A stretch of DNA of 64,000 nt from Anthostomella pinea (GCA_963556695.1 CAUWAG010000012.1:2418001-2482000); one strand, 5' to 3'; shown: positions 1 to 12,055, counted from the stretch's first letter. The notes: generated by a model from the letters alone, not told the origin. Numbers and translations are program-made.

Positions 1-610
1 CCTTCTGACCCGGCTTGTGCGAGTCGACAACCAGGAACGGCTACTGGAACGATGTGTACACCAGAGGACTGAGATTCACTGGGTCGCTTTGTCACTGGAC
101 AGGAGGTTTTTCTGACAGAATCGTGCTTGGGTATTGACTAAAATTATCTGGACATTCCAGATTGGTACCGCTACAGCGAGGATAGGCTCGTGCGCGGATC
201 TGAATGTATCTAGACTGACACCTCTACAACCTTGCGATGCAATGGCTCTGGGAGGCGTGGTTTGCCCTGTTGAGGGACTGTACCCACGATAAATACAATC
301 AATCATCAATCATCAATGGACACTTGCCGGCATGAAAGTCCGAGGAGGATCTTCTAGTATAGAGAGTGGCGTGGCGTGCGACACTGCGACCGACATGGCA
401 GGGCCAACTTCCAAGCTGCGACGTCGTACACCTCCAGTATGCATTGCCATCAAGTTCGGTCTTCCAACTTTGCGCACCATGTCCGTCCGCACAATACCAA
501 TGATCCGTAGGGAACCATGACCGATGACAGGACGAGCCTTGTACTCGACTTGACTTCTACCGACGACCTGCCTACGTTTCGAGCAGCCTGCGCTCCAACT
601 CCAATCATGG
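1..610. other. Left edge, no supportable gene
   Basis: Short open frames occur on both strands but none shows a recognisable domain or a plausible splice pattern. This stretch may hold the 5' end of the broken kinase that follows, whose true start codon I could not find, because the open frame at 611 begins at a TTG. Confidence 0.4.
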
Positions 611-3600
611 TTGTCCACAGTCCCGTTAACTGCCGATCACCAGACTCCTGCGGCCGCGCCTCGCGTCATCTTTCGAAACGATGCCTTCCAGACCTTCGTC
701 GACACTATGGCCGTGGGTGCGTCTTCAGCCTTCGAATCATGGCTCCCGACTGTCATAGGGTTGACGGCGACGCCAGCTTCGAACGCCATGTTAGCAGGCG
801 TCTTCGGAAGCAGAAACTGGACGGGAAAGAGTCTGAGTTGCGGTTGGACGGTGGTGTATTGCACGCAGAAGGACTGGATCACCTCAGCACACAGGGCACA
901 GGATAACAGCGCGGTTTCGGTCAATCTGGAGATGGGAGACGATGATGATTTGACGCTTCCGCAGCGGCCCATCACTTGCTTTCCAGTCGATTGGACACTA
1001 TACCCTATGCTCGCTCGAGATCCCTGGGTCACATACCTGCTGGACGAGCATGATTGGAACAACACCAAGATGGGCCATCCGACAACCTGGACTGACATGG
1101 ACCTGCGCGCCCATGTGATTGGCATTATGGCCAACCCGGAGCCGCGATGGATTTTCTGGGGAACCGAGTTCAACATGATGTATAATGCTGCTTGCGTTCC
1201 TCGTCTAGGCGCCATGCATCCTAAGGGTAGGCCTCCCAATCTCCTTCCTGAAGTTTCCGCGTCGCCATACGCTCTCTGACTCTTCGAAAGCGCTTGATAA
1301 TCCCATCGCCAACTGGGGCCAGGGCCTGCACGATCACCACTACGGCCAGATACGGCATACCATCAAAACCGGAATGGCATCGATTATGAGAGATGTACCA
1401 CTTCTCAGCAACGCCGCGAATGCAACAACAGGGGCAACGTGGACGGAGGAGAGCTTCCACGATTTCACTTTCACCCCTGTTCCGGATGCTTCCGGACATT
1501 GCTCTTCTTTCCTCTTCGAATACGCCGACACGACCGCGTAGGTCTTTTCCAGGAATAGGGAAAAGGTGGTAGCACGTATCACGTCATCAGACGTCCAGAC
1601 GCTTGACAAGCTTTATACAACGATCGTGGAATCTCTGGACGAAGATTCAGATGACGTTTGTTACGCCCTTCTCTACACAGTCTCGTATCATTCAATAGAC
1701 AACAGCTGGCCCAATTCACCGCCCATGACGCCTGAGGCTCCTACTTATGTCCTTCATTCGGCGCGAGGTATCGAGTCTAAACAGTTTGCCCCATGCGCAC
1801 CAGAAAAGCTCCAAATAGCCTTTAAACGGTGTCGCGATGAGAATGTCCTCTTGGAGTCCAGGCACGATACTCTCCCTGGAACTTGCGATCGAGACAGGGC
1901 GCGGCGTCGTCTTTCCGGCATACGTCGTACCGGTGACAAGCACTCTCGGCGCCATGCTCGCGTACGTCGTCCTGGGAATGAACCCAAGGAGACCCGTTGA
2001 CGGAAATCGTCTTTTCGTCACCTCGTTGCGTGATCTCTTCGTGCGTTCTGCCGCCATGTTTCGCCTCCCTGAAGAGCGACGGAAGGTCAGCAGGCCAATC
2101 TGGCTCTGCTGGATGAGCTCCGGCTTAAGCGAGTCAAAGCGGAGAAGAACCATGACACTGAAACGCCTGGGTGGGCACGCACCCGCTGGTATGTATGTAT
2201 TTGACTGGCAAAGACGTCCAACTTATGCCAACGACGCTTGTCACAAGCTCTACTATACCACCGTCGCCGACTTCAAGAACGAGATGCACTCTGGCTTTGT
2301 GCGACCCGATCTGCTGTTATCTGACGACGATCGGAAACACTCTCAGGCACTTTTTGACTCACTGTATAATGGCGCACCTTATGTGGACTACCTCTATCAA
2401 ATAAGATCGCCGCAGGACACCAAGCCTCGCTGGATTGAAGGCATGGCTTTTGCTGAGACAGCCCCGAATGGTGATGTTGTCTCAGTCCAAGGATGGGTGA
2501 CTGATGTCTCTAGTCGCAAAGTCGTTGAGTTTGTCAAGGACGAACGTCTGCAGGAAGCCTTGGAGAACAAAAGAGCTGCAGAGAGATTCCTGGACATGTA
2601 AGTATTGGCTCATAAACGCTGGCTTACGACTCGTAGAGACTGATTACTCTCCAGGATATCCCATGAAATCAGGAATCCTCTTTCGAGTATGCACTTACTC
2701 GTTGAGAGCATATTGAGACATTTGCCACCTGATGAACCACTTGCCTCCGTTGCGCTTTCCACCGATGACCTGGCCACAATTCAAGATGCGGCTCAAACTA
2801 TAGCTCTATGCATAGATCACCAGAAGAACATCGTCACTGGCGTCCTGGAGCTTTCCAGGCTTGACTCGAACCTTGTTTCACTAGTCCTACAAGAATCGTC
2901 GCCAATAAGCTCCGCGGAGCACAACCTGATGATCATGAGCGCAGGCTTCACAGCGGCAGGCGTCAAAAGCTCCGTGAAAGTGTTGCCATGCTACACGGAT
3001 CTGAACGTCGACACAGTCTTGTTCGATTTCAAGAGGATGGGCTAAGGTCTGGTGAACTTTCTCTCGAACGCACTCAAATTCACCAGGGAGTCCGAGCATG
3101 GTCGGATGGTCAATGTGGTGGTAGGCGCCACACGCCATCGCCCTACTGCAGACGACCTCGGCGTGGATCTCGTACCTCGTCGCGCGGGGCGCAACGTCAG
3201 GATCGATCCTCAGCTGGTCAACACGGTCGGTGATGAGATCTACATCCACTGGAGAATAGAAGATACCGGATGTGGGTTCACAAGCGAGGAACGAGAACGG
3301 TTGTTTGAGCGGTTCTCGCAGGCCAACCCCAAGACACATGAGACCTACGGTGGCAGCGGCTTGGGATTGTTTATCTGCCGAGAATTCGTGGAGCTTCACG
3401 ATGGCCAAGTCGGCGTGAGAGGTGAGCCCGGCATCGGAAGCACTTTCGCGTTCTATTTCAAGGCTCGTTTGATCGAGAAGCTCGTCCCGCGACAGAATGT
3501 TGATGGCGGCAAGGTGGAGGTCTCATTGTCGAGCAGACCGGCACAACCGCCTCCATCTCCTGCCCGCAAAGTTGCCAGTTCAACATGCACGATCTTCCAC

Positions 3601-4538
3601 ATCTTAGGCAAGCTGGATCCGCTGCAGCAAGTCATACTTAGAGCTTTCGTGCTGACATGTATCCCAGTGGTCGAAGACAACTTGGTGAACCAGAAGGTAC
3701 TACAACAGACTGGCGCCAAAACTGTACGAGTAGCAAATGACGGCCAAGAAGCTCTCGACGATTTGATGACGACAGTTTTTACTAAAAGGCAATGACTCCA
3801 GCGCAAACCCCATTTCAATAGTCTTGACGGATTGCGAAGTGAGTCATGAAACCCCAAGACCATCTTTTCTGCTTACTGACCAGCGCTGCTCAGATGCCCA
3901 TACTCGATGGACCATCCTTCGCACGCCGTGTCAGGGAGCTTGAAGAAGCAGCCGAATTTGTACGCCACGTACCAATAACAGGTATCACAGCCAATGCGCG
4001 GCAGCAGCAATTGGACTATGCCGTAGAAGCTGGCATGGATTCCATGATTGTGTGAGATTTCAAAGTGTTCTATTAAGGAGAGGAATTCCAGCTACTCTGG
4101 AGCGGCCAGAGTGGCCCTATATATATCCAAGATACTAAAGGAGAGGATACGTGGCCTTATATTGGCCATGTATGTGACAGAGTCACGAATGGGGATGGTG
4201 ATCCTGAAGGATGACTATGGATGGGCTAACATAGCCCAGAATCCAACAGATTGTGAGTTGATGCTGATGTTGATGCGTTACCGACTATCTAGACTTACTG
4301 ACACATGCTGTAGACGAAACCTTTCGACCTGGCAGACGTAATCGCTCGGGCTGAGGCGCTTGTAAGAAGTGGCAACCGGATGGCCTTGGATGAAAATCAC
4401 CGACCATACTCTCCTGAGAAATACTGTCATGTCACTCGGCGTACTATGGCATCGTTGGCTAACAACGGGCCTCCGCCAATACCAGTGCCGGGATCGCTAT
4501 ATCGGGCGCCGTCACCCATCAGCCCTGATGGGTACTGA
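611..4538 (+). pseudogene. Broken hybrid histidine kinase (PAS - HisKA - HATPase - receiver)
   Basis: Fungal hybrid sensor kinases autophosphorylate a His and pass the phosphate to a C-terminal receiver Asp. Order seen: PAS-like N-terminal region (611-1835), PAS domain starting near 2190 (APAGMYVFD), H-box ISHEIRNPLSS after an intron at 2598-2654, N-box NFLSNALKF near 3055, G-boxes DTGCGF and GGSGLGLF (3260-3370), receiver start VEDNLVNQKVL near 3670, phospho-acceptor block TDCEMPILDG across an intron at about 3837-3892, and MITKPF across a longer intron at about 4050-4313. A further intron fits 1226-1291. The frame is broken: TAG at 1539-1541, frameshifts near 1840, 2090 and 2165, TAA at 3043-3045 just before the N-box, and a frameshift near 3775. 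Nearly all domains remain alignable, so decay is recent or the assembly has errors. The family call is firm; loss of function is likely. Confidence 0.82.
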
Positions 4539-4873
4539 ACTTCTGGCATCTTGCGGACCATCAATCGATCGTGGGCCGCGGCCTTCAGAACGACCGCGTT
4601 ACAGAGCTCTCGGCTTTCATCGATGAAGGCCAACGCTGAGCAGATCAAGTACAAAGCACGCTTCGGGTGCGGTCACGGCTCTAGTGGGTTTCAGCACCTG
4701 CAACTCTTGAAACATTCGAACCACAAACTAGAAACAACGTCTTCCTGCACCGGCTTGACGGCCAGGCTCCGGAAGGTTGCACTTGCCGCCGTAGCCTTCC
4801 GCATGTGAACATTCGCCCCAAGACCGGAGTGAGGATCTGAAGATGCCAGCTTTTCGTAAAAGTCTAGCAATCA
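4539..4873. other. Intergenic, nothing recognised
   Basis: Sequence between the kinase remnant and a doubtful minus-strand ORF. No domain or repeat is seen. Confidence 0.4.
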
Positions 4874-5174
4874 AAATGCCGGATTGTCGTTCGTTGCGCC
4901 GTGCTCTTCCAGCTGAGCAACCCAGTCCGGCAGGAGCACGATCTTGGGTGGGCCTTTCGCACGAGCTTCCTTCAGTCTGGTGTTGACAAGTGGCAGTAGA
5001 TGACCGAACCACGTCAATAGCTTATCACTGCCCTCCTGGACGTTGGTAAAGTACATCTGTGTCAGCCTCACGCCCTAGATTAGGCAGATACTTCGACTCG
5101 CCACGGACTTACACGGATTTAATGCCGCCCAGGGAGATAAGGAGGCATAGAGCCGTGTCACCATGACACTGCAT
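4874..5174 (-). CDS. Doubtful small ORF, possibly two exons
   Basis: A minus-strand open frame ends at about 4874 with ...NDNPAF and includes PPKIVLLPDWVAQLEEHG. Its only in-frame ATG lies late (near 5054), and a donor-like GTAAGT near 5113 suggests an upstream exon starting at an ATG at 5174-5172. The splice phases I tried do not join cleanly. The composition looks more protein-like than the neighbouring frames, but I recognise no family. It could be a small hypothetical gene, a gene remnant or chance. Confidence 0.2.
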
Positions 5175-5251
5175 ACTCGATATGAGATTTGCGCGTGGAC
5201 CTTTGTTTCGGCCGACGCCAGCAAGCTCCTGGATATGAATGTCGAAATCCC

Positions 5252-5258
5252 TTATAAG
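5252..5258 (+). promoter_or_regulatory. TATA-like element upstream of the SDR gene
   Basis: The sequence TTATAAG lies about 120 bp upstream of the SDR start codon at 5377. This is a plausible distance for a fungal TATA box plus a short leader. It is a pattern call only. Confidence 0.3.
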
Positions 5259-5376
5259 AGCAGCCGAATCCGCCTTTACCAGTACTTATGATACAGCGAA
5301 GTCATTCTAGGACAGTACGCCTCCTCATCAGTCCTTAGCTACCTACACTCAAGAGTTTCGAACACAACTCGTCGCA

Positions 5377-6457
5377 ATGGATGCATCAAACACAAAGCCA
5401 TATCATCTGCCAACCGATGCAGTCTGGTTCAGTGAGTCCCCTGTCTGGTCTGGCCGAGCCAATTTGCAGAACCTAACTCCACCCATCCAGTCACCGGATG
5501 CTCATCAGGCATCGGCCAGTCCCTGGCACAACTGATCGCCCAGTCCTCGAATCGCATAGTGGCGACAGCTCGCGATCCAGCATCTCTATCAGCGATCCCG
5601 GACGCCACCAACGTGCTCAAGCTCGCTCTGGACGTGAAGTCACTCCCCTCGATCGATGCAGCGCTAGGCGCCGCACTGGCACGATTCGGCCGCATCGACG
5701 TGGTAGTCAACAACGCAGGCTATACGCTTGTGGGTGACACCGAGGCTGCCGGCGACGAGGAGAGCCGCGCCCTGATGGACACGAACTTCTGGGGCATGGT
5801 GGGTGTGTCGAAGAGGGCACTGGGAATCATGCGGGATGACAACCCCAAGGCCGGTGGTCAGCAGGGTGGCGTGATTCTGAACATAAGTTCCATGGGGGGG
5901 TGGTCCGGGTACCCAGGGAGCTCGTTCTACCATGCGAGCAAGTTTGCCATGGAAGGATGGACGGAAGCCGTTGCAAAGGAGCTACCGGTTGAGTGGAACA
6001 GTAAGCTGCCACCTCTTCATCCCGTTTTGCACCTGATACGGAGTGGTTTGAAAGGGTGTTGATCGCTAATACGCATAACCACGCAGTCCATCTCTGCAAC
6101 ATCGAGCCTGGCGGCGTGAAGACAAACTACGCGACCTCGTCTCTGAAGCGCATGGCGAAAAGTCATCCGGCCTACGACCAGCCGCATTATCCTGCCAATG
6201 CTTTGACGGCATACATGATGGACCCCAAGAACTGCGAGATGTGGGCGGAGCCTACCGCCATTGCGGCAGCCATTCATAAGCTGGTGAGCCGTGGGCAGAA
6301 GATCCCGATTCGAGTTCCCCTGGGTGCGGACGCTTGGGGTATGATCAACATGGACATCGATAACATCAAGAAAGAACTCGAAGAGCTGAAAGACATATCG
6401 CTGAGTGTTGGCGAGGCTAAGCAGCTGGACTCTATTGGATTTTTGCGGAAGACTTGA
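5377..6457 (+). CDS. Short-chain dehydrogenase/reductase (classical SDR)
   Basis: NAD(P)-dependent oxidoreductase, probably cytosolic, substrate unknown. Three exons join in frame: 5377-5431, 5491-6000 and 6087-6457, with introns starting GTGAGT and GTAAGC and ending CAG. The Rossmann glycine motif TGCSSGIG spans the first junction. NNAG follows, then a catalytic serine in NISSMGG and the YHASK active-site pair. Total length is about 311 residues, typical of fungal SDRs with a C-terminal extension. All catalytic residues are present, so the enzyme looks functional, unlike the kinase upstream. With the P450 downstream it may be part of a small metabolic locus, but SDRs are too common for that to be more than a suggestion. 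Confidence 0.9.
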
Positions 6458-7379
6458 GGCGAGTGGAGGTATAGGATGCGGTTCTATAGTCATCCAGCAT
6501 GTCAAGCGGGCGTTGAGAGCATTCAGTAGTTTGAATACAGTCACAACTATGGAATCCATTGACTAGAGAGATCAATACTTGTTTATGATGAGAGTGAATA
6601 ACGTTGCGTGTATGTACTCAGTGACGTGTACTTGGCCATGGCGAAATCTAATCGCCAGCCACAAGCAACTACATGCCTACAAATGTTTTATCACACAGCC
6701 TGTTTGGCTTCATGCCCTCATCTGTCTCTGACTCTGCGGTAAACACGTGTTGGTAGTATATAGTGACGTCGCTCTAACCTCACTCGGAGAGTTGATCGCA
6801 GACTCCGTGGGACTGCAACTCACTTAACTTGAATGGGGCTCCGGGCTTGGGCATCGGGTATACCATGTAGTACGTTAAGGACACGGTAAATATTTTCTAA
6901 TCATTCGAACACCCCGCCAGCTGTTCTTCTTCTTGTTATACATTTTAGTACATGTACTTATAGATGGAAACTCAAATTTGATCCTATAGTTGTGCAGTTA
7001 TATCATACATCATGGGGCACGGCGTGGAGTGAGGTGCACAGTCTCGACATATACGTCTTCAAGAGCTCTGTCATCGGACCTGCAAGCGAAATGCATGCCA
7101 TATACCCACGAAAGGAATGATGCAATGGAAGAAATAATGTGGGATCCGTACGTTGCCTCGTTGGAACATTCCATCCCCGGGGGTGATAATGGGGTCCGCG
7201 CGCCTGATGGAAGTCAGAGTCTGGTCTCAGGACGGTTTTCGAGCATGTTTACGCAATTGCCTTCGAAATTCCCCATAGGAATGATATGGGCACGGGCACA
7301 CCGATGTACCGGCAGACAGCTTCAAGGAGGCTGGAAGTTGAGTGTAGGAGGACTGTAGAGACTCGGTAGTCTTGGACTC
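6458..7379. other. Intergenic, nothing recognised
   Basis: About 900 bp with only short, overlapping open frames on both strands. No domain, repeat or splice-linked exon chain was found. Confidence 0.4.
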
Positions 7380-8330
7380 TAGTAATGCATGTGGATGTTG
7401 TAATACCAAACTCATTGCAAACCGGCTTACCATTATTCCGCGTGTTCTTCCGCGCGCGGGTGAACTTTAGATACCGTTTCTTCATCACCGAGCTCTTTGC
7501 TAGTAGCACTAAACAGCCTCGGCCAGCTCTTCCCATCGCTTGCGGGGCCGAGTAGCGCGTAATCCCCTTGCCATTAAGCCGGGGGAGATTCCAAGCCGGC
7601 GTACCATACCAGATCCTGCGGCGACTTCTACTCGACGAGGCGCACAAGGTTGCCGAGCTTGATCCAGTCGTAACGGATGAAGACGGTGAGAAACCGGCTG
7701 CTGTTGAGGTTCCCCACGTAGAAGAAGGCGATCTTGCGCCGGCAGGGTACGCGAAGGTGGCGACCATCTCGGCAGTGTGACGCCCAAGGCTCCCATCACA
7801 GCCGCAGACGCGGAACATCGCCAACGGCAGCAGTTGCCCAATGAGGGTCGAGCCGCAGTTACCCCCGATAATAAGGACATACTATGGAGCCACCCTGACG
7901 AATTATGGTGCTATGATATTATAGTGGTAATGGTGTGTACGGGTCCGGGGTAGTTGGAATATTGCTAGCGATACGTGGATGAAGGCGCCGACGATGACAG
8001 TGAGACTGATTACGATGTGTACTGCCAACCAAGATGTCTCGTCATCGCCATAGAGATGCGCAAAGGTATTCTCGTGAATTATCGAATATCTGATAACCAT
8101 CATGTGCACCACCCTCAATGAAGCACTGCGTCGGTCTGCCTGTTATGTAGTGGGCGTCGGCCGGGGCCCGAGAGTCAGTGACGGTAATCCGGGCCCGGGC
8201 CATTCGCCATTACAGCCCCTTCAAAGTCAGCAACATTCCCAAGGAACAAGTCGGTGGCAGGTAGTCACTTGCGTCACCGTATGGGAGCGCTGTGTTAAAG
8301 CCGATTCCGATCTAATACCTTGTTCTTTCC
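7380..8330 (-). repeat. Diverged duplicate block A (copy of 11,090-11,470), interrupted
   Basis: Two stretches here resemble the region upstream of the P450: about 7390-7470 matches about 11,070-11,160 (shared core TTCTTCCGCGCGCG), and about 8140-8320 matches about 11,270-11,465 (shared GTGACGGT.ATCCGGGCCCG and CCGATTCCG.TCT.ATACCTT). On the minus strand both copies can be read as similar peptides (RARKxTRxNG and RARITVTxS), which hints at an old coding sequence. In this copy the two matches lie about 700 bp apart against about 150 bp in the other, so extra DNA was inserted here or lost there. I do not recognise the ancestral gene. Confidence 0.5.
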
Positions 8331-8844
8331 ACCGTTGACTGCATTGGCTTGCTGCTTGTCAGGACGATCAGCAACATCGTGGTGCAAAGACAGGCATCGT
8401 TCCTCTCAGGAGTCTTCTGGTGTATGATGTTTGACTCATGCTCGTACCATAAGTGCGCATGTGTGGACTAATCCGGACTGACCGTAGGGAGCAATGAAAC
8501 ACACAGACATGGAAGGAGAAATTTGCGTGCTTGGGGAGAGGCTGCGTACGTCCATGCCACAGAGCTTACACTCTGGTATAAGTCACACGCCAGAAGAATG
8601 GGCCATGGCTGCAGTTGCCCAGTGATCGAATTCCAGTGCTATTAGTGACAGTCGTGCCACTGGAAATAGAACGCTATGCTTGCTATAGTCGCTGACGCCA
8701 TGTCTGTAAACAAAGTCCCAATTGAATGAACAGATGGAGCCAGGAGAGACTCCACATACCGGCCGCAAAGCTCCGACTACCAGCTATGAGGTATGACTGC
8801 CATCCTCTGGCAAGTACATCTACGGCGGGGAATGCCCGATCTCT
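8331..8844. other. Intergenic, downstream of the P450
   Basis: This holds the likely P450 3' flank. No gene is recognised. Confidence 0.4.
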
Positions 8845-10684
8845 TCATGCCTCGTACGCGCCGGCGATAGCACCAGCGTCGATGTTGCCACCATTGAGAG
8901 TCGCAAAGTCCGCCTTCGTAAAGTGCTTGCGCTCGGTAGCGACGAAGTACATGTCGGTGTGAATATTGAAACCCACGATCTTCTCATTGAAGGGCTTCGC
9001 GAGGCTGCATGGTTGGAGATTGAACCGCAGCAGCGTCTCGACATGACATGACATTAGCACACCACGACTCGTGATAACCTACTGACACTGACAGCGCACA
9101 TACCTCAATGACAGCCTTGTTCAGCTCCATGGTCGCGACACCACGACCAAGACAGCCGAACCTGCCGTAGCCGAAGCACAGCGTCGCAGTTTCGTTCATA
9201 CGATTGACGCGGTCGCACTCCTGATCGCTGCTGTTCCTTGACAGCAGCCACCGCTCAGGCCGGAAGATGTCGGCATCAGCGCCGAAGACTGCAGGATCGT
9301 GCATCATGCCCCAGCTGTTCCAGCCAACCTGCGTGCCGCCAGGAGCGAACTTCTCAACGCCGTCAACCTCGATCTCGGCGCCGCCTTCAGGCGCCATCTT
9401 TGCCATCAGGCCCGTTACTGGAGGGTACATGCGCAGACCCTCCTTGATGCAAGCTTGAAGGTAGGGCAACTGACGCGCCTCGAAATCCTTGATGATGGGT
9501 CTGCTGATCCTACCAGCTTCGATCTCGGCTCTGACTTTAGCAAGCAACCGATCTTGTATCGGAGGTGAGGTGCTGATAAAGTGCAAAGTCATCCGCAGCG
9601 CCGAAGCAGTGCTGTCTGAACCAGCCGTGATCTGCGTAAGTGTCTCGCTCTCTAGCTCGCCTTGCGTGAGACCACGGTTGACGAAAGCACCTAGCACGTC
9701 CTGTCGTACGACGGCGTCCTGACCAAACCGTTCCTGCACCATGTCCCCGGCAAAGCCCATCACGCGCCCTAGGCCACGCTTGTCGGTTGACTTTGGCAGT
9801 GCTGCTTTGATGAGAGGGATCTTCATGAGGTTGGTGATCTCGGTGTAAACACCGAAGACAATGACGGCTAGCAGCATCTCGGCCAGGCTTGCAAGGTAGC
9901 CGAAAGGGTCATCATCCTTATCCAAGAAACCGAAGGGCTGCCCAAAGGCGACTTTGGAGATGACATCGAGCGTGAAGAAAGAAGTCACGCGTGAGAGGTC
10001 CACTGTCCGGAAGATACCGTCCTCAGGCTTGGAAACGTACTTGGAGTTGACTAGCTCAAGGTACTTGAGAAGCTGGTCATCCACGTCTTGCTCCGTGTGA
10101 TGGTTCTCCTTCCCGCTGTACCCAGGCGCCATGCGGCTGCGGATGTCGGCATGTTTACGCTCGTCGACGTACGAGATGATGTTGTCGCGCTCTGGATGAA
10201 GCTTCAAGGCTTTATACCATGGTCCTCTGGTAAAGGAAGAGCGTACCGCGTTCATACGGCGGAATAGCTCTGGGTCGGACGTGATAAGCATCTCAGGCCC
10301 AATGCGAGCCGTTGAGCCTGCACGGCAACCGTTAGCGAACGCGTCAAGGGCATGTCAACCACGCCACCACGTTCAGGTGATGTGATCAGCTGTAACACGA
10401 AGCCCCATCGTTGGTGAGACTTCGAAGCGCGACTGGCGAGTCGGAGATTTCTGGACAAATTACGGCCCCAATACAATGGCACAACGTTACTCACCATACT
10501 GGTTGTTGATCTTTGTGAACCTCTTGTTTATCTCGCCACTTCCTTGGGTCCGTAGAAGCCATAGCCGTGACCAGCCCGCCGACCCGTGGCCCCCAAACTG
10601 ACTGAGGGCGTAATAAGTGCGGACTGCTCGTACAACATAGAGAACCACAACCCCAATGGCCAGACTCAGTGCCGCGGAGTACAT
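8845..10684 (-). CDS. Cytochrome P450 monooxygenase, intact
   Basis: Membrane-anchored haem monooxygenase, probably on the ER. Exons on the minus strand are 10,684-10,495, 10,317-9,104 and 9,036-8,845, giving about 530 residues, normal for a fungal P450. The N-terminus has a hydrophobic anchor (YSAALSLAIGVVVLYVV). Family motifs follow in order: the I-helix AGSDSTA near residues 295-301, ExxR as EGLR near 356-359, PERW near 417-420, and the haem loop FGYGRFGCLG near 445-454 with the Cys ligand at about 452. Introns carry GTGAGT/CAG and GTATGT/GAG ends and preserve frame. The sequence feels closest to the pisatin-demethylase-like group, but the substrate cannot be inferred. The ATG at 10,684 was chosen because it directly precedes the anchor. 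Confidence 0.92.
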
Positions 10685-11089
10685 GACGAGCTTCGACCGT
10701 AAGGCTCCGCCTCCTTCGAGCGTCGAGCAGCAAATGTGGAATTTGAAGGCGCCTCCGACCAGCCTGTTGGTCCTGTCTCTGATTGCTCCGAAGGTCGTTG
10801 TAAGATGCGCGCTCGACGGCTCAGAGTCCAGTTGTAATCTGTGCCTCGTGAAGGTGCCGCAAGAGACCACGGCTGTTCGCAGATGTTTCATGGTCTGGAC
10901 TAGTTCCATGTGGTGCTTGGGCGAGGCGGCAGGGGTGATGATAACCATCCTTGCATACCCCGTCGAACTGCCTACATCATGATGCATTGGTGCAGTGAAG
11001 GAGCCAGTGGATGGCCCTTGCCAAATACAATACCCATGCAGCAACGATGAGCCTTGGGTTGAGCAGTGTCAAGTGGATGCCCTCGTCTT
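10685..11089. other. P450 upstream region
   Basis: The minus-strand P450 reading frame stays open upstream to about 11,044, but the extra peptide is not hydrophobic and resembles no P450 N-terminus. I treat it as promoter and leader. Confidence 0.4.
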
Positions 11090-11470
11090 TCTTAGACTCA
11101 TTGCATACCAGCTCACCATTCTTCCGCGTGCTCTTCCGCGCGCGTAACAATAGGGCGACATGTCAATCATCGTGCTGCTATTACCAGCAATGAATAGCGC
11201 TTTCCGCCAACCCAAGTCCTCGCTCCCGGATTTACAGTGGTCTGTAACTACTTTTCCATCAAGTGGCTCGCTCCGGCCGTTGGCCGAGGTCAGAGAGTTG
11301 GTGACGGTGATCCGGGCCCGGACCCGGGCCACGAGCGTGGGAGAGCGAAGATCCCTCCGCAGGTACGGCCCGTTCGAAGCCAGGACGTCTCCAAGTGAGA
11401 AGTAGGTGTCCGCCATTTGCATCATCGTATGGCAGCTGTTTGTTAAGTCCGATTCCGTCTTGATACCTTC
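11090..11470 (-). repeat. Diverged duplicate block B (copy of block A)
   Basis: This is the more compact partner of the block at 7380-8330. Its minus-strand open frame runs over 100 codons (about 11,069-11,494) and includes LGWRKALFIAGNSS, but no family is recognised. Either this is a decayed gene present in two copies or a duplicated P450 upstream region. Confidence 0.5.
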
Positions 11471-11759
11471 AATGAGGATGTTCCTGCTTGGCACTGGGAT
11501 TCACCCTCTCGGCATCCGGACTTTAATGCCATGATACTTTCCCTAACCCCGACCAACACACATCCGGCATTGATAGTAGGACTCACTTCACTTTGTCGAA
11601 CCCTGGATATAAGGCTTCATATACTTCGTGCCTCTTTGGCCTTTTTGATAGCACCCAAAGTAAATACAGATTCAGTACCCCGTCTCCAAGCTCTCCCCTG
11701 TACACCCTCTACGCCCTGCCCGAGCAGCCACCACCCGGCCAACGGATACTCCGAAAACC

Positions 11760-12055
11760 CGTCACGGTCAGCCCTAGCCAACCCGGAGTTGTGCCAGTCG
11801 GAGCTAGCGCGCAAGTCTTCGTCTTTCGCGTTCTGGCTGTTCCGGCTGATTCTCGCGCGCTCGACCGCCGAGGTCGGCAGCCGCACCCGGAGAGCCGGCG
11901 TCGAGACCAATGGCCAGTACCTGAACGACTGCGAGGTCGGCCGGACGTCCGAGTTGTGTACGGGAATCGGGGGCAAGGCGCTGCAGGAGCCCGTGTGGAC
12001 TGAGCTCGTGCGGAAGCTGGAGGCAATCCAGCCTGTTGTGCCGAGCAACTTTTAG
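11760..12055 (+). pseudogene. C-terminal remnant of a second SDR
   Basis: The open frame ending at 12,055 carries the C-terminal pattern of fungal retinol-dehydrogenase-like SDRs: PELCQSELARK, FWLFRLILARSTAEVGSRT, NGQYLNDCEV, and VWTELVRKLEAIQP near the stop. In that family the pattern follows the active-site YxxxK. Upstream I find no Rossmann glycine motif, no NNAG and no YxxxK, so only about the last 95 residues survive. One stretch (SRTRRAG) looks shortened. It is not the end of the P450 or of the SDR at 5377. Likely a 5'-truncated pseudogene. Confidence 0.7.

Noticed and set aside
7249..7880. Minus-strand frames of 120-190 codons downstream of the P450
   Set aside because: No recognisable domain in any of the frames; part lies in the duplicated block.
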